Origin: Bdellovibrionales bacterium
GTDB taxonomy: Bacteria > Bdellovibrionota > Bacteriovoracia > Bacteriovoracales > Bacteriovoracaceae
NCBI GenBank assembly: GCA_005791855.1
Contig: SXUH01000304.1
Coordinates: forward strand, 1 to 16,703
Direction of reading: 5' to 3'
Length of the DNA: 16,703 nucleotides
In this document: positions 6,731 through 12,600 of the stretch, piece by piece
Numbering within the stretch: position 1 is the first letter of the stretch
Layout of the letters: every line of letters starts with the position of its first letter
Program-made: the position numbers and the translations under genes
The notes under the pieces: generated by a model
Told to the model about the DNA's origin: nothing
The model's input: the letters and a program-made list of their open reading frames with translations, nothing else
The model's database searches: none

Positions 6731-7122
6731 CCCTCTTCGGTTTCGTCTTCACCCTCACCGGGGCCTTCGGGAGCACCGACCGGTCGATGGCCGAGCTCTT
6801 CCACAAGTACGACCAGGTCATGCTCCACAAGAAAGTGGAACTGGTGGACGAGGTCTTCTCCCAGAAGTTCCTCAAGGAGAACGGCGGGAAGGCGGAGTTC
6901 GTCTCCAAGGTCAAGGGCCTTCCCCCGGTGACCAACAAGAGCCTCCTGCCGGTGCCCAAGGTCCGCTGGAAGAAGGGCGAGAGCGATAAGCTCTTCCTCG
7001 CTCGCCTCCGGGACCTGAATCCCCGGAACAAGGCCAAGAAGGAGCAGCACGGGACGGAGTTCATCGTGGTGGAAGAAGCCGGCAAGCTCAAGGTCGACGG
7101 CACGCTAAGTGATGGAGAGTAG
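6715..7122 (+). CDS. Small exported partner protein of amidase 1
   Basis: This 135-residue protein has a short signal peptide (about 1-19, ending GAFG) and a mature part of mixed charge. It is clearly homologous to the partner gene of the second cassette: SMxxLFxKYDQVM near the mature start, EVFSxKFLKExGGK, WKKG and the identical end FIVVEE then GKLK and DGTLSDGE. I do not recognise a named family. The helical start followed by a strand-rich VVEExGKLKxDG end faintly recalls small NTF2-like domains. No catalytic motif is visible. It begins 16 bases before the amidase stop, behind a strong ribosome site. That strict linkage suggests it acts on or with the amidase, as inhibitor, chaperone or targeting partner; this is inference. 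Upstream extension of the frame to 6211 is a shadow of the amidase. Confidence 0.82.
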   Translation: MRVQLALFGFVFTLTGAFGSTDRSMAELFHKYDQVMLHKKVELVDEVFSQKFLKENGGKAEFVSKVKGLPPVTNKSLLPVPKVRWKKGESDKLFLARLRDLNPRNKAKKEQHGTEFIVVEEAGKLKVDGTLSDGE

Positions 7123-7153
7123 GTAGGAAAAGAGGGGTTTAGTTTTATCCGAG

Positions 7154-7170
7154 GATTCCGATAAGGAATC
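7154..7170 (+). promoter_or_regulatory. Hairpin covering the ribosome-binding site of amidase 2
   Basis: GATTCC (7154-7159), a five-base loop GATAA, and GGAATC (7165-7170) form a perfect six-base-pair stem directly before the ATG at 7171. The downstream arm contains most of the AAGGA ribosome site (7163-7167), so folding would hide it. It lies in the 48-bp gap between the two cassettes. The stem is short and AU-rich, so its effect is uncertain. Confidence 0.4.
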
Positions 7171-8010
7171 ATGCACGTTTTAAAACTCCTCCCGCTCCTC
7201 TCCCTCGCTCTCCCGGGCACCCTCTGGGCCCAGGACTGCGTGAACTGTCTCAAAGACAACCAGGCCCTCGCGCAACCGCGGGTGGCCCTCCCGAAGCTCC
7301 CCACCGAACTCATCCACGTCCGGAAGGTCGAACACCGGAGGAACCCGAAGGCGAAGTACTGCACCAGACCCGTGGAGATGATCGACACCATCGTCCTCCA
7401 CCACTCGGCCTCCACCACCACGACCTCCGCGGAGACGATCAACACCATCCACCTGAGCCGCGGGAACGCCGAGGACCCGTGGGCGATGATCGGCTATTCG
7501 TACGTCATCAACTCTCCCTACCAGGGCCAGAGCGGACCGACCCTCGTGAGCGAGGGCCGCCCGCTCACCATCGTCGGCGCCCACGCCGGATCGACCGCCT
7601 TCACCGCCATGGATAACCTGCAGACCAAGCTCTGGGACCAGGGGAAGATCAAGTGCGGGAAGGACGGAGAGGACTTCAAGGTCGATGAGAAGCAGCTCCT
7701 CTCGGGCAAGAAGATCAAGGTGAACGCCACCTCCATCGGCGTGGTGGTGATCGGGAACTTCTCTCCCTTCTCCCGCGACAACCCCACCGGGTACGTGAGC
7801 GGGAAGGCCCACTACCCTTCCGCCATGACCATCAACGCCATCGCCCGCCTCTCCTGCCAGCTGCAGAAGAAGCACCCACGGATGAAGAAGATCGGCGTCC
7901 ACAGTTCCTTCAAGGACGCGGGCAACTCGACCCTCTGTCCGGGGAACATCAAGAACTACCTCGACGGTATCAAAGCGAAGATCAAGGAGTACGGATGCAA
8001 TTTCTACTAG
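7171..8010 (+). CDS. Exported PGRP/amidase_2-like N-acetylmuramoyl-L-alanine amidase, cassette copy 2
   Basis: This 279-residue protein is a paralogue of the amidase at 5984-6730, alignable along nearly the whole length. A signal peptide ends after WA at residue 20, followed by a CVNC pair and a linker of about 25 residues that copy 1 lacks. Zinc-ligand candidates are His77 in IVLHHS, His244 in IGVHSS and Cys256 in TLCPGN; the last two are 12 apart, four more than in copy 1, because of a small insertion. Tyr109 in GYSYV is the catalytic Tyr position. The cysteine-containing insertion between GAHAG and NATSIG is about 44 residues. The ATG follows AAGGA at three bases. It overlaps its partner by 16 bases. 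It probably cleaves peptidoglycan in the periplasm or outside the cell. Confidence 0.88.
   Translation: MHVLKLLPLLSLALPGTLWAQDCVNCLKDNQALAQPRVALPKLPTELIHVRKVEHRRNPKAKYCTRPVEMIDTIVLHHSASTTTTSAETINTIHLSRGNAEDPWAMIGYSYVINSPYQGQSGPTLVSEGRPLTIVGAHAGSTAFTAMDNLQTKLWDQGKIKCGKDGEDFKVDEKQLLSGKKIKVNATSIGVVVIGNFSPFSRDNPTGYVSGKAHYPSAMTINAIARLSCQLQKKHPRMKKIGVHSSFKDAGNSTLCPGNIKNYLDGIKAKIKEYGCNFY
7984..7989 (+). promoter_or_regulatory. Ribosome-binding site of partner gene 2, inside the amidase gene
   Basis: AAGGAG ends five bases before the ATG at 7995, within the codons for the C-terminal KEYGC of amidase 2. The position and sequence match the first cassette exactly. Confidence 0.75.
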
Positions 8011-8399
8011 GGTTCATCCTCTGCGCGAGCTTCGGGGCCCGCGCCACCGACGACAAGTCCATGAGGAGCCTCTTCTCGAAGTACGACCAGGTGATGGTCC
8101 TGAAGGACGAGGCCCTGATCGAAGAGGTCTTTTCGAAGAAGTTCCTGAAGGAAAGCGGCGGGAAGACCGGGTTCGCCCAGAAGGTGCGGAGCCTCCCGAC
8201 CGTGGACCAGAAGTTCAAGATCCCCGAGCGGAGCCTGAGCTGGAAGAAGGGCCAGGACAACAAGTTCTTCCTCGCCAAGCGGGGCCACGCGGCTTCCGCC
8301 CAGAAGGCTGTGGCCAAGGACAGCCACGCTCCGGAGTTCATCGTGGTGGAGGAAGACGGGAAGCTCAAGATCGACGGAACCCTCAGCGATGGGGAATAG
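7995..8399 (+). CDS. Small exported partner protein of amidase 2
   Basis: This 134-residue protein is homologous to the one at 6715-7122. A signal peptide of about 17 residues (ending ARA) is followed by a mature part sharing SMRSLFSKYDQVM, the EVFSKKFLKESGGK block, WKKG and the identical EFIVVEE...DGTLSDGE end. The middle (about 85-110) is the least conserved part, rich in A and K. There are no cysteines in the mature chain, unlike the cysteine-rich amidase. Its start overlaps amidase 2 by 16 bases and its own end overlaps the following lipoprotein gene by 11. Family unrecognised; a periplasmic accessory to the amidase is the most economical reading. Confidence 0.82.
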   Translation: MQFLLGFILCASFGARATDDKSMRSLFSKYDQVMVLKDEALIEEVFSKKFLKESGGKTGFAQKVRSLPTVDQKFKIPERSLSWKKGQDNKFFLAKRGHAASAQKAVAKDSHAPEFIVVEEDGKLKIDGTLSDGE

Positions 8400-8718
8400 A
8401 CACTTCCTCCTCCTCTTCCTCCTCGGCCTCTGCGGCGCCTGCGGGCAGGACCAGACCCTGGCCAACAATAAGCTCGAATCCTTCTCCAACATCACCGTCT
8501 CGGATTCCACCAAGGTGGACAAGGACGGCACCCTCCTCCGCAGCACCACCGCGGACACCATCGGCTACCAGGGCACGAGCTACCCCATCAGCAAGTACAG
8601 CTCGAAGCAGGCGCTCGACTCCGTGGCCAAGGCGCCGCGGGGAACGACCCTCACCGTGCGCTTCAACGGCGACGTCATGGGGAGCGAGATGCTCCTCAAG
8701 GTTATCGAAGTCCGGTAA
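8389..8718 (+). CDS. Small predicted lipoprotein, third gene of cassette 2
   Basis: This 109-residue protein begins MGNRHF then a hydrophobic stretch ending LGLCGAC; the lipidated residue would be Cys15 (LGLC) or Cys18 (CGAC). Neither is a textbook lipobox, so secretion is more certain than lipidation. The mature part is rich in S, T, D and K, with no motif I recognise, and ends in a strand-like segment SEMLLKVIEVR. The ATG sits inside the last codons of partner gene 2 (11-base overlap) with no clear ribosome site, so it depends on translational coupling. Cassette 1 has no equivalent gene. Its stop lies only 7 bp from the convergent nuoI stop, with no hairpin between. Confidence 0.72.
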   Translation: MGNRHFLLLFLLGLCGACGQDQTLANNKLESFSNITVSDSTKVDKDGTLLRSTTADTIGYQGTSYPISKYSSKQALDSVAKAPRGTTLTVRFNGDVMGSEMLLKVIEVR

Positions 8719-8725
8719 CCCCTGC

Positions 8726-9229
8726 CTAGGTCTTAACGATCCGGTCCCGCCAGGCGATCACGTCCGGGGCGAGGTAGTCGTACTTCATCCCGTCGATGGT
8801 GTACTGGGAGAACTCGTAGTCGTGGGAGTGCGTGAGGCACTCGGTCGGACAGACGGTGGTGCAGAGACCGCAGTAGCAGCAGAGAGCGGTGTCGATCACG
8901 AACTGGGTCAGGAGCAAGCGGATCGGCTGGCCATTGCTGGTCTTCTTGATCTCCGAGCCCTCGGGCATCTTCTCCGAGGCGATGTAGATGCAGTCCACCG
9001 GACAGGCCATGGCACACTGGGTGCAGCTGATGCAGTTCTGGACGTCGTTGAAAAGTCGCATCCGCGAGCGCTCCGGAAGGACTTCTCGCACCTCGGGGTA
9101 CTCGATGGAAACCGGGGTCACGCCCCAGACGTACTTCGACGTGATCCACATCCCCTTGAGGGTGGTGACCACGCCGTTGATCATGTCTGCGAAATATTCT
9201 CTCACGCTTTCCGTGGTGGCTGTGCTCAT
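8726..9229 (-). CDS. nuoI: NADH-quinone oxidoreductase subunit I (two 4Fe-4S clusters)
   Basis: NuoI carries clusters N6a and N6b, which hand electrons to NuoB in the connecting arm of complex I on the cytoplasmic side. The 167-residue protein has both motifs: Cys66, 69, 72, 76 with Pro77 (CISCTQCAMACP) and Cys117, 120, 123, 127 with Pro128 (the CYCGLCTTVCP block). The ATG at 9229 overlaps the nuoD stop as ATGA and has an AGGAGAGG ribosome site; an in-frame extension to 9337 lies inside nuoD and is rejected. The length is normal for bacterial NuoI. It is the last gene of a B-C-D-I cluster in which E, F, G and H are absent. Confidence 0.95.
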   Translation of the reverse strand: MSTATTESVREYFADMINGVVTTLKGMWITSKYVWGVTPVSIEYPEVREVLPERSRMRLFNDVQNCISCTQCAMACPVDCIYIASEKMPEGSEIKKTSNGQPIRLLLTQFVIDTALCCYCGLCTTVCPTECLTHSHDYEFSQYTIDGMKYDYLAPDVIAWRDRIVKT

Positions 9230-10401
9230 CGGTCTACCTCTCCTAGTACGATATCGATTGACCCGACAGTCGCGACGAAGTCGGCGATCATCTGTCCCGG
9301 CGCAACCCGAGGGAGCATCGAGACGTGGGTGAAACATGGGGACTTAACTTTCAGTCTGTACGGAACCTTGGACTCGCCCTGGGAGACGAGGTGGATCCCC
9401 AGCTCGCCGCGCGGACACTCGGACCGGACGTAGACCTCGCCCTTCGGGAGCTTGATGATCTTCGGAACCTTGCCCATCACCGACCCCGGCTCGAGCTTGG
9501 CGATGGCCTGGCGGATGATCTTCACGGACTCCACCACCTCCCGCATCCGGACGATGTAGCGGTTCCAGCAGTCACCCGGCTGGCCGATCTCTCCGGTTCC
9601 CACCGGAACGTCGAAGTCGAACTCCGAGTAGAGGGAGTACGGCTTGTTCTTCCGGAGGTCCCACTTGTACCCTGAGCCGCGAAGGATCGGGCCCGTGGCG
9701 CCGTAGTCGAAGCAGTCCTGGAGACTGAAGACCCCGACGTTGGCGGTTCGCTCGATGAAGATCTTGTTCATGGAAAGGAGTTCGTGGTACTTCTGAGCCT
9801 CGACGAGCATCTCGTCGCAGAAGGCGCTGACCCGGGTGATCTGGTCGTCGGTGTAGTCGTTCCAGAGGCCCCCGATCCAGATGTAGTTGTAGAGGAGCCG
9901 GGCGCCGGAGACCTCTTCGAAGATCCGCAGGATCTTCTCCCGCATGTCGAAGGCGTAGAGGAACGGAGAGAAGGCCCCGAGGTCGATGGCGTAGGTTCCG
10001 AAGGCCATGAGGTGGGAGGCGATCCGCTGGAGCTCGGCCGTGACGATCCGGAGGAGCTCCGCGCGGCGCGGGACCTCCGTGCCGAGCATCTTCTCCACGG
10101 CCATGACGTAGCCCCACTCCATGTTCATGGCGGCGAGGTAGTCGAGGCGGTCGACGTACGGAATGACTCCCCGGTAGTCCATGTTCTCGGAGTGCTTCTC
10201 CATGCAGCGGTGGAGGTACCCGAGGTGCGGGATCGCGTGGGCCACGATCTCCGAGTCGGTCCAGATCTCGATGCGGAGAACTCCATGGGTCGCCGGGTGC
10301 TGCGGGCCCATGTTCAACGTCAGGAGCTCTGACTTTAGCTGTTCAGTTTCTTTATTAATGGTCGGCGCTTCTGGTTCACCGATGTCCCAACGGCTTTGCA
10401 T
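9226..10401 (-). CDS. nuoD: NADH-quinone oxidoreductase subunit D (49 kDa)
   Basis: NuoD forms, with NuoB, the quinone-binding pocket of complex I. In its 391 residues the family block MGPQHPATHGVLR (31-43) carries the His pair, HLGYLHR is at 59-65, Tyr88 in LDYLAAMN is at the quinone-site Tyr position, KGEVYV and RGELGIHLVSQG are at 320-342, and the ending SIDIVLGEVDR is canonical. The stretch between the LEPG block and KGEVY (305-320) is short: the ME..I.HFK..TEG helix usual in NADH-dependent NuoD is missing, as in chloroplast NdhH and archaeal FpoD relatives. AAGGA lies eight bases before the ATG. nuoC ends 11 bases upstream, and nuoI overlaps the end by four bases. The first 28 codons are AT-richer. 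Confidence 0.95.
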   Translation of the reverse strand: MQSRWDIGEPEAPTINKETEQLKSELLTLNMGPQHPATHGVLRIEIWTDSEIVAHAIPHLGYLHRCMEKHSENMDYRGVIPYVDRLDYLAAMNMEWGYVMAVEKMLGTEVPRRAELLRIVTAELQRIASHLMAFGTYAIDLGAFSPFLYAFDMREKILRIFEEVSGARLLYNYIWIGGLWNDYTDDQITRVSAFCDEMLVEAQKYHELLSMNKIFIERTANVGVFSLQDCFDYGATGPILRGSGYKWDLRKNKPYSLYSEFDFDVPVGTGEIGQPGDCWNRYIVRMREVVESVKIIRQAIAKLEPGSVMGKVPKIIKLPKGEVYVRSECPRGELGIHLVSQGESKVPYRLKVKSPCFTHVSMLPRVAPGQMIADFVATVGSIDIVLGEVDR

Positions 10402-10412
10402 AGAGGAGTTCC

Positions 10413-10985
10413 TTAATTCTTAGCTGCTGCTAGTTGTGCTTTCTTGATCATGTCCTGGCGGACGATGAACTCGCGGTCCTCGAAGTTCATCTTCCCGTCC
10501 GGGTAGACTTCCATGTCGGCGTAGTACTTCTGCGCCACGTAGTCCTTGCGCAGGGGCCAGCCCTGCCAGTCGTCCGGGCAGAGGATCCGGCGCAGGTCCG
10601 GGTGGTTGTTGAAGCGGATCCCGAACATGTCGAAGACCTCGCGCTCCTGGAAGTTCGCCGCCGGGTAGACGGAGACCACGGAGTCGAGGTTCCCGTTGAC
10701 TCGGTCGGTGACCTTCACCTTGAGGATGAGGTCCCGCGGAGCGTTCACGTCGAAGTGCCCGAGGACGTAGCAGACCTCCATGTAGTCGAGGTAGTCGACG
10801 CCGCTGATGCACTGGAGGGCGTTGAACGGCATGGTGGTGTTGTCTCGGAGGAACTGGACCACCTTGAAGATCGAGTTCGCGTCCACGCTGATGGTGGAGT
10901 CGGACTTCGCGTCCGGGGCCGCGTTCAAGGTCGCCGAAGCACCCGGGACGTTCTTATTGATGAGGTCGACGAGTTCGTTATGCAT
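10413..10985 (-). CDS. nuoC: NADH-quinone oxidoreductase subunit C (30 kDa)
   Basis: NuoC is the peripheral-arm subunit that clamps NuoD and NuoB. The 190-residue protein carries the diagnostic signature in its C-terminal part: [13 protein letters not shown] then [14 protein letters not shown], followed by GWPLRKDY. The N-terminal third is variable, as usual. It overlaps nuoB by eight bases, with only a weak ribosome-like GGTGAAG before its ATG, so translation is probably coupled. Electron carriers are absent from this subunit. It is separate from NuoD, not fused as in E. coli NuoCD. Confidence 0.94.
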   Translation of the reverse strand: MHNELVDLINKNVPGASATLNAAPDAKSDSTISVDANSIFKVVQFLRDNTTMPFNALQCISGVDYLDYMEVCYVLGHFDVNAPRDLILKVKVTDRVNGNLDSVVSVYPAANFQEREVFDMFGIRFNNHPDLRRILCPDDWQGWPLRKDYVAQKYYADMEVYPDGKMNFEDREFIVRQDMIKKAQLAAAKN

Positions 10986-11460
10986 GCTTCACCCATTTGT
11001 TTCTGAGGAGTCGTTCGTTGGCGATCTTCTTCTGCAGAGTCATCACCCCTTCGATGAGAGACTCGGGCCGCGGCGGACAGCCCGGAACGTAGACGTCCAC
11101 GGGAACCACTTCGTCGACCCCGTTGAGCACGTGGTAGCCCCACTGCCAGTAGGGCCCGCCCTTGTTCGCACAGGAGCCCATGGAGATCACGTACTTCGGC
11201 TCGGCCATCTGTTCGTAGAGAACTTTCACCCGCGATGCCATCTTGAGGGTCACCGTTCCGGCGACGATCATGAGGTCGGATCTCCGCGGTGTCGCCATGA
11301 AGGCTCCGCAACCGAATCGCTCAAGATCGTACTTCGAAGCACCCGTGGCCATCATCTCGATCGCACAGCAGGCGAGGCCGAAGGTCATGGGCCAAAGAGA
11401 GTTTTTTCTTCCCCAGTTTAAAAAATCATCCAGGGTCGTTAGAACAACACCATCTTGCAT
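10978..11460 (-). CDS. nuoB: NADH-quinone oxidoreductase subunit B (cluster N2)
   Basis: NuoB holds the terminal 4Fe-4S cluster N2, which reduces quinone. The 160-residue protein shows GLACCAIEM with the adjacent Cys31 and Cys32, [13 protein letters not shown] with Cys97, and VPGCPPRPE with Cys128, the four N2 ligands. An extra Cys51 lies in RFGCGAF. It is the first gene of the B-C-D-I cluster; the ATG has GGAG six bases upstream and a candidate promoter lies in the 103-bp gap before it. The stop lies within the start of nuoC. The first 20 codons are AT-rich and the rest GC-rich. nuoA, normally the preceding gene, is not present. Confidence 0.96.
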   Translation of the reverse strand: MQDGVVLTTLDDFLNWGRKNSLWPMTFGLACCAIEMMATGASKYDLERFGCGAFMATPRRSDLMIVAGTVTLKMASRVKVLYEQMAEPKYVISMGSCANKGGPYWQWGYHVLNGVDEVVPVDVYVPGCPPRPESLIEGVMTLQKKIANERLLRNKWVKHA

Positions 11461-11499
11461 GGGAGACTCCAGTTACATTGAGATAAAATGACAACCCTA

Positions 11500-11528
11500 G
11501 TTTTACTCTTTAGAGTGTGGAATTTCAA
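11500..11528 (-). promoter_or_regulatory. Candidate promoter of the nuoBCDI operon
   Basis: On the minus strand TTGAAA (11523-11528, five of six consensus bases) is followed after 17 bp by TAAAAC (11500-11505, four of six). Transcription from about 11493 gives a leader of about 33 bases with the GGAG ribosome site. An inverted repeat ACTCT-TT-AGAGT (11505-11516) lies between the boxes and could bind a regulator. By-eye match only. Confidence 0.4.
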
Positions 11529-11563
11529 TCATTTCAGGAGATGTTCTGGGGAATAAAATGAGG

Positions 11564-12496
11564 CTATTTTCCGCTACAACGGGAGGAGAAAGATTCCATG
11601 ATCCGGGTCTGTGGATTGACCGAAGCGGGGGCCCGGTCATTGCTACCTCGCTTAGGTCCTTGCTGCATATAGGCTAAGCGCTTCTTATCGTTCTCACATA
11701 CCTTTGACATGACCAAGTCGAATTCCATTAACGCAGCTAGTGGATAAGGAACTCCGTAAGCCGAGGAAACAAAATTTATTTTTTCAGGTTTTAGGTCTGA
11801 AAATGAGCTAGCGATGCTGCGCTTGCTAAGCTGGCCGTGGAAGGAATTGTAGTATGAGCCTACATGATAAAATAATTCCACTGCTTTTCTGTAGGATGGC
11901 TGACCGAGGTCGTCCACAATCTTCTGGCAGTTCGAGCGCGACTGGACCTTGCTGGAGAAGAGTTCCTTGAGTACTCGGCATTCGGTGAGGAAGGCCTGCA
12001 CTTCTCCGCCCTGGCCCTCGATGGTGCTCTTGATGAAGTCCTTGGCGTTGAAGGTTTCCGCGTACGGGTTGAAGCCCTCCCGGTAGACGAAGTGGGTGAG
12101 CTCGTGGGCGAGGTCCAGGAGCGCGTCGTCCCAGGTGAGGTGCCGGCTCAGGTACACCACCGAGCGGGACTCGTAGATCACGTGCTCGGGAGAGTGCGGG
12201 CTGAACTTCCGAACGAGGGTCGTGTCCGTGAGAGACCCCTCGCCGACCTTCACCACGTCGAAGATGGTCTGGCCGACCCGGGAGGCCTTGTAGGTCGCTT
12301 CCCTGATGAGCTTCTCGCCGGTGGTGGAGCGGCCCAGGAGCTCGAAGAGCCGCTTCAGGTTCAGTTCTTCGTTCGACGTGTAGTCCATCCAGGTGCGGGC
12401 GGTGGTGGTCTGGCCTTCGGTGTGGATGTGCTTTTCTTCCACGGCCGAGAGGTTAAACGAGATGGTGGACAGGACGATGGTGAGTAGGTACTTCAT
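11564..12496 (-). CDS. Secreted HExxH zinc-metalloprotease-like protein
   Basis: This 310-residue protein has a signal peptide (cleavage probably after NLSA at residue 18) and one clear metal site: HELTH at 131-135 within DLAHELTHF. Glu160 or Glu165 in the EGQGGEVQAF block, about 25-30 residues on, could be the third zinc ligand. This spacing is gluzincin-like, but I cannot name the family. Four cysteines follow (172, 190 and two late ones), consistent with an exported protein. The ATG has only a weak ribosome site and no convincing promoter. It lies alone between the lipoprotein operon and nuoB, 104 and 103 bp away. The last third of the gene (11564-11900) is markedly AT-rich against a GC-rich N-terminal two thirds. 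Confidence 0.78.
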   Translation of the reverse strand: MKYLLTIVLSTISFNLSAVEEKHIHTEGQTTTARTWMDYTSNEELNLKRLFELLGRSTTGEKLIREATYKASRVGQTIFDVVKVGEGSLTDTTLVRKFSPHSPEHVIYESRSVVYLSRHLTWDDALLDLAHELTHFVYREGFNPYAETFNAKDFIKSTIEGQGGEVQAFLTECRVLKELFSSKVQSRSNCQKIVDDLGQPSYRKAVELFYHVGSYYNSFHGQLSKRSIASSFSDLKPEKINFVSSAYGVPYPLAALMEFDLVMSKVCENDKKRLAYMQQGPKRGSNDRAPASVNPQTRIMESFSSRCSGK

Positions 12497-12600
12497 TGGA
12501 GTACTTCTCGGAAACCTTAAGAAAGTTCTGAGGGTAATTTGCTGGGGATTTTTAGGACGGAAGCTGAGCTAGTGGTACCCGACGGAAAGCGTGCGGTATC
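12497..12600. other. Intergenic gap between lipoprotein operon and metalloprotease gene
   Basis: This 104-bp gap holds an imperfect inverted repeat at about 12574-12599 (GGTACC and ACG arms around a GAAAG loop, with a two-by-two mismatch), placed just after the stop of the upstream operon. It lacks a T-tract, so it is at best a weak terminator. No consensus promoter for the metalloprotease gene was found. Confidence 0.3.

Noticed and set aside
9230..9337. Extended N-terminus of NuoI
   Set aside because: It lies within nuoD, adds an Arg-rich stretch not found in NuoI, and the ATG at 9229 has a good ribosome site.
8822..9433. 203-codon plus-strand frame opposite nuoI/nuoD
   Set aside because: Shadow of two well-defined nuo genes; no motif.
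12574..12599. Intrinsic terminator after the COG3014 gene
   Set aside because: The hairpin has an internal mismatch loop and no T-tract, so it is not called as a terminator.
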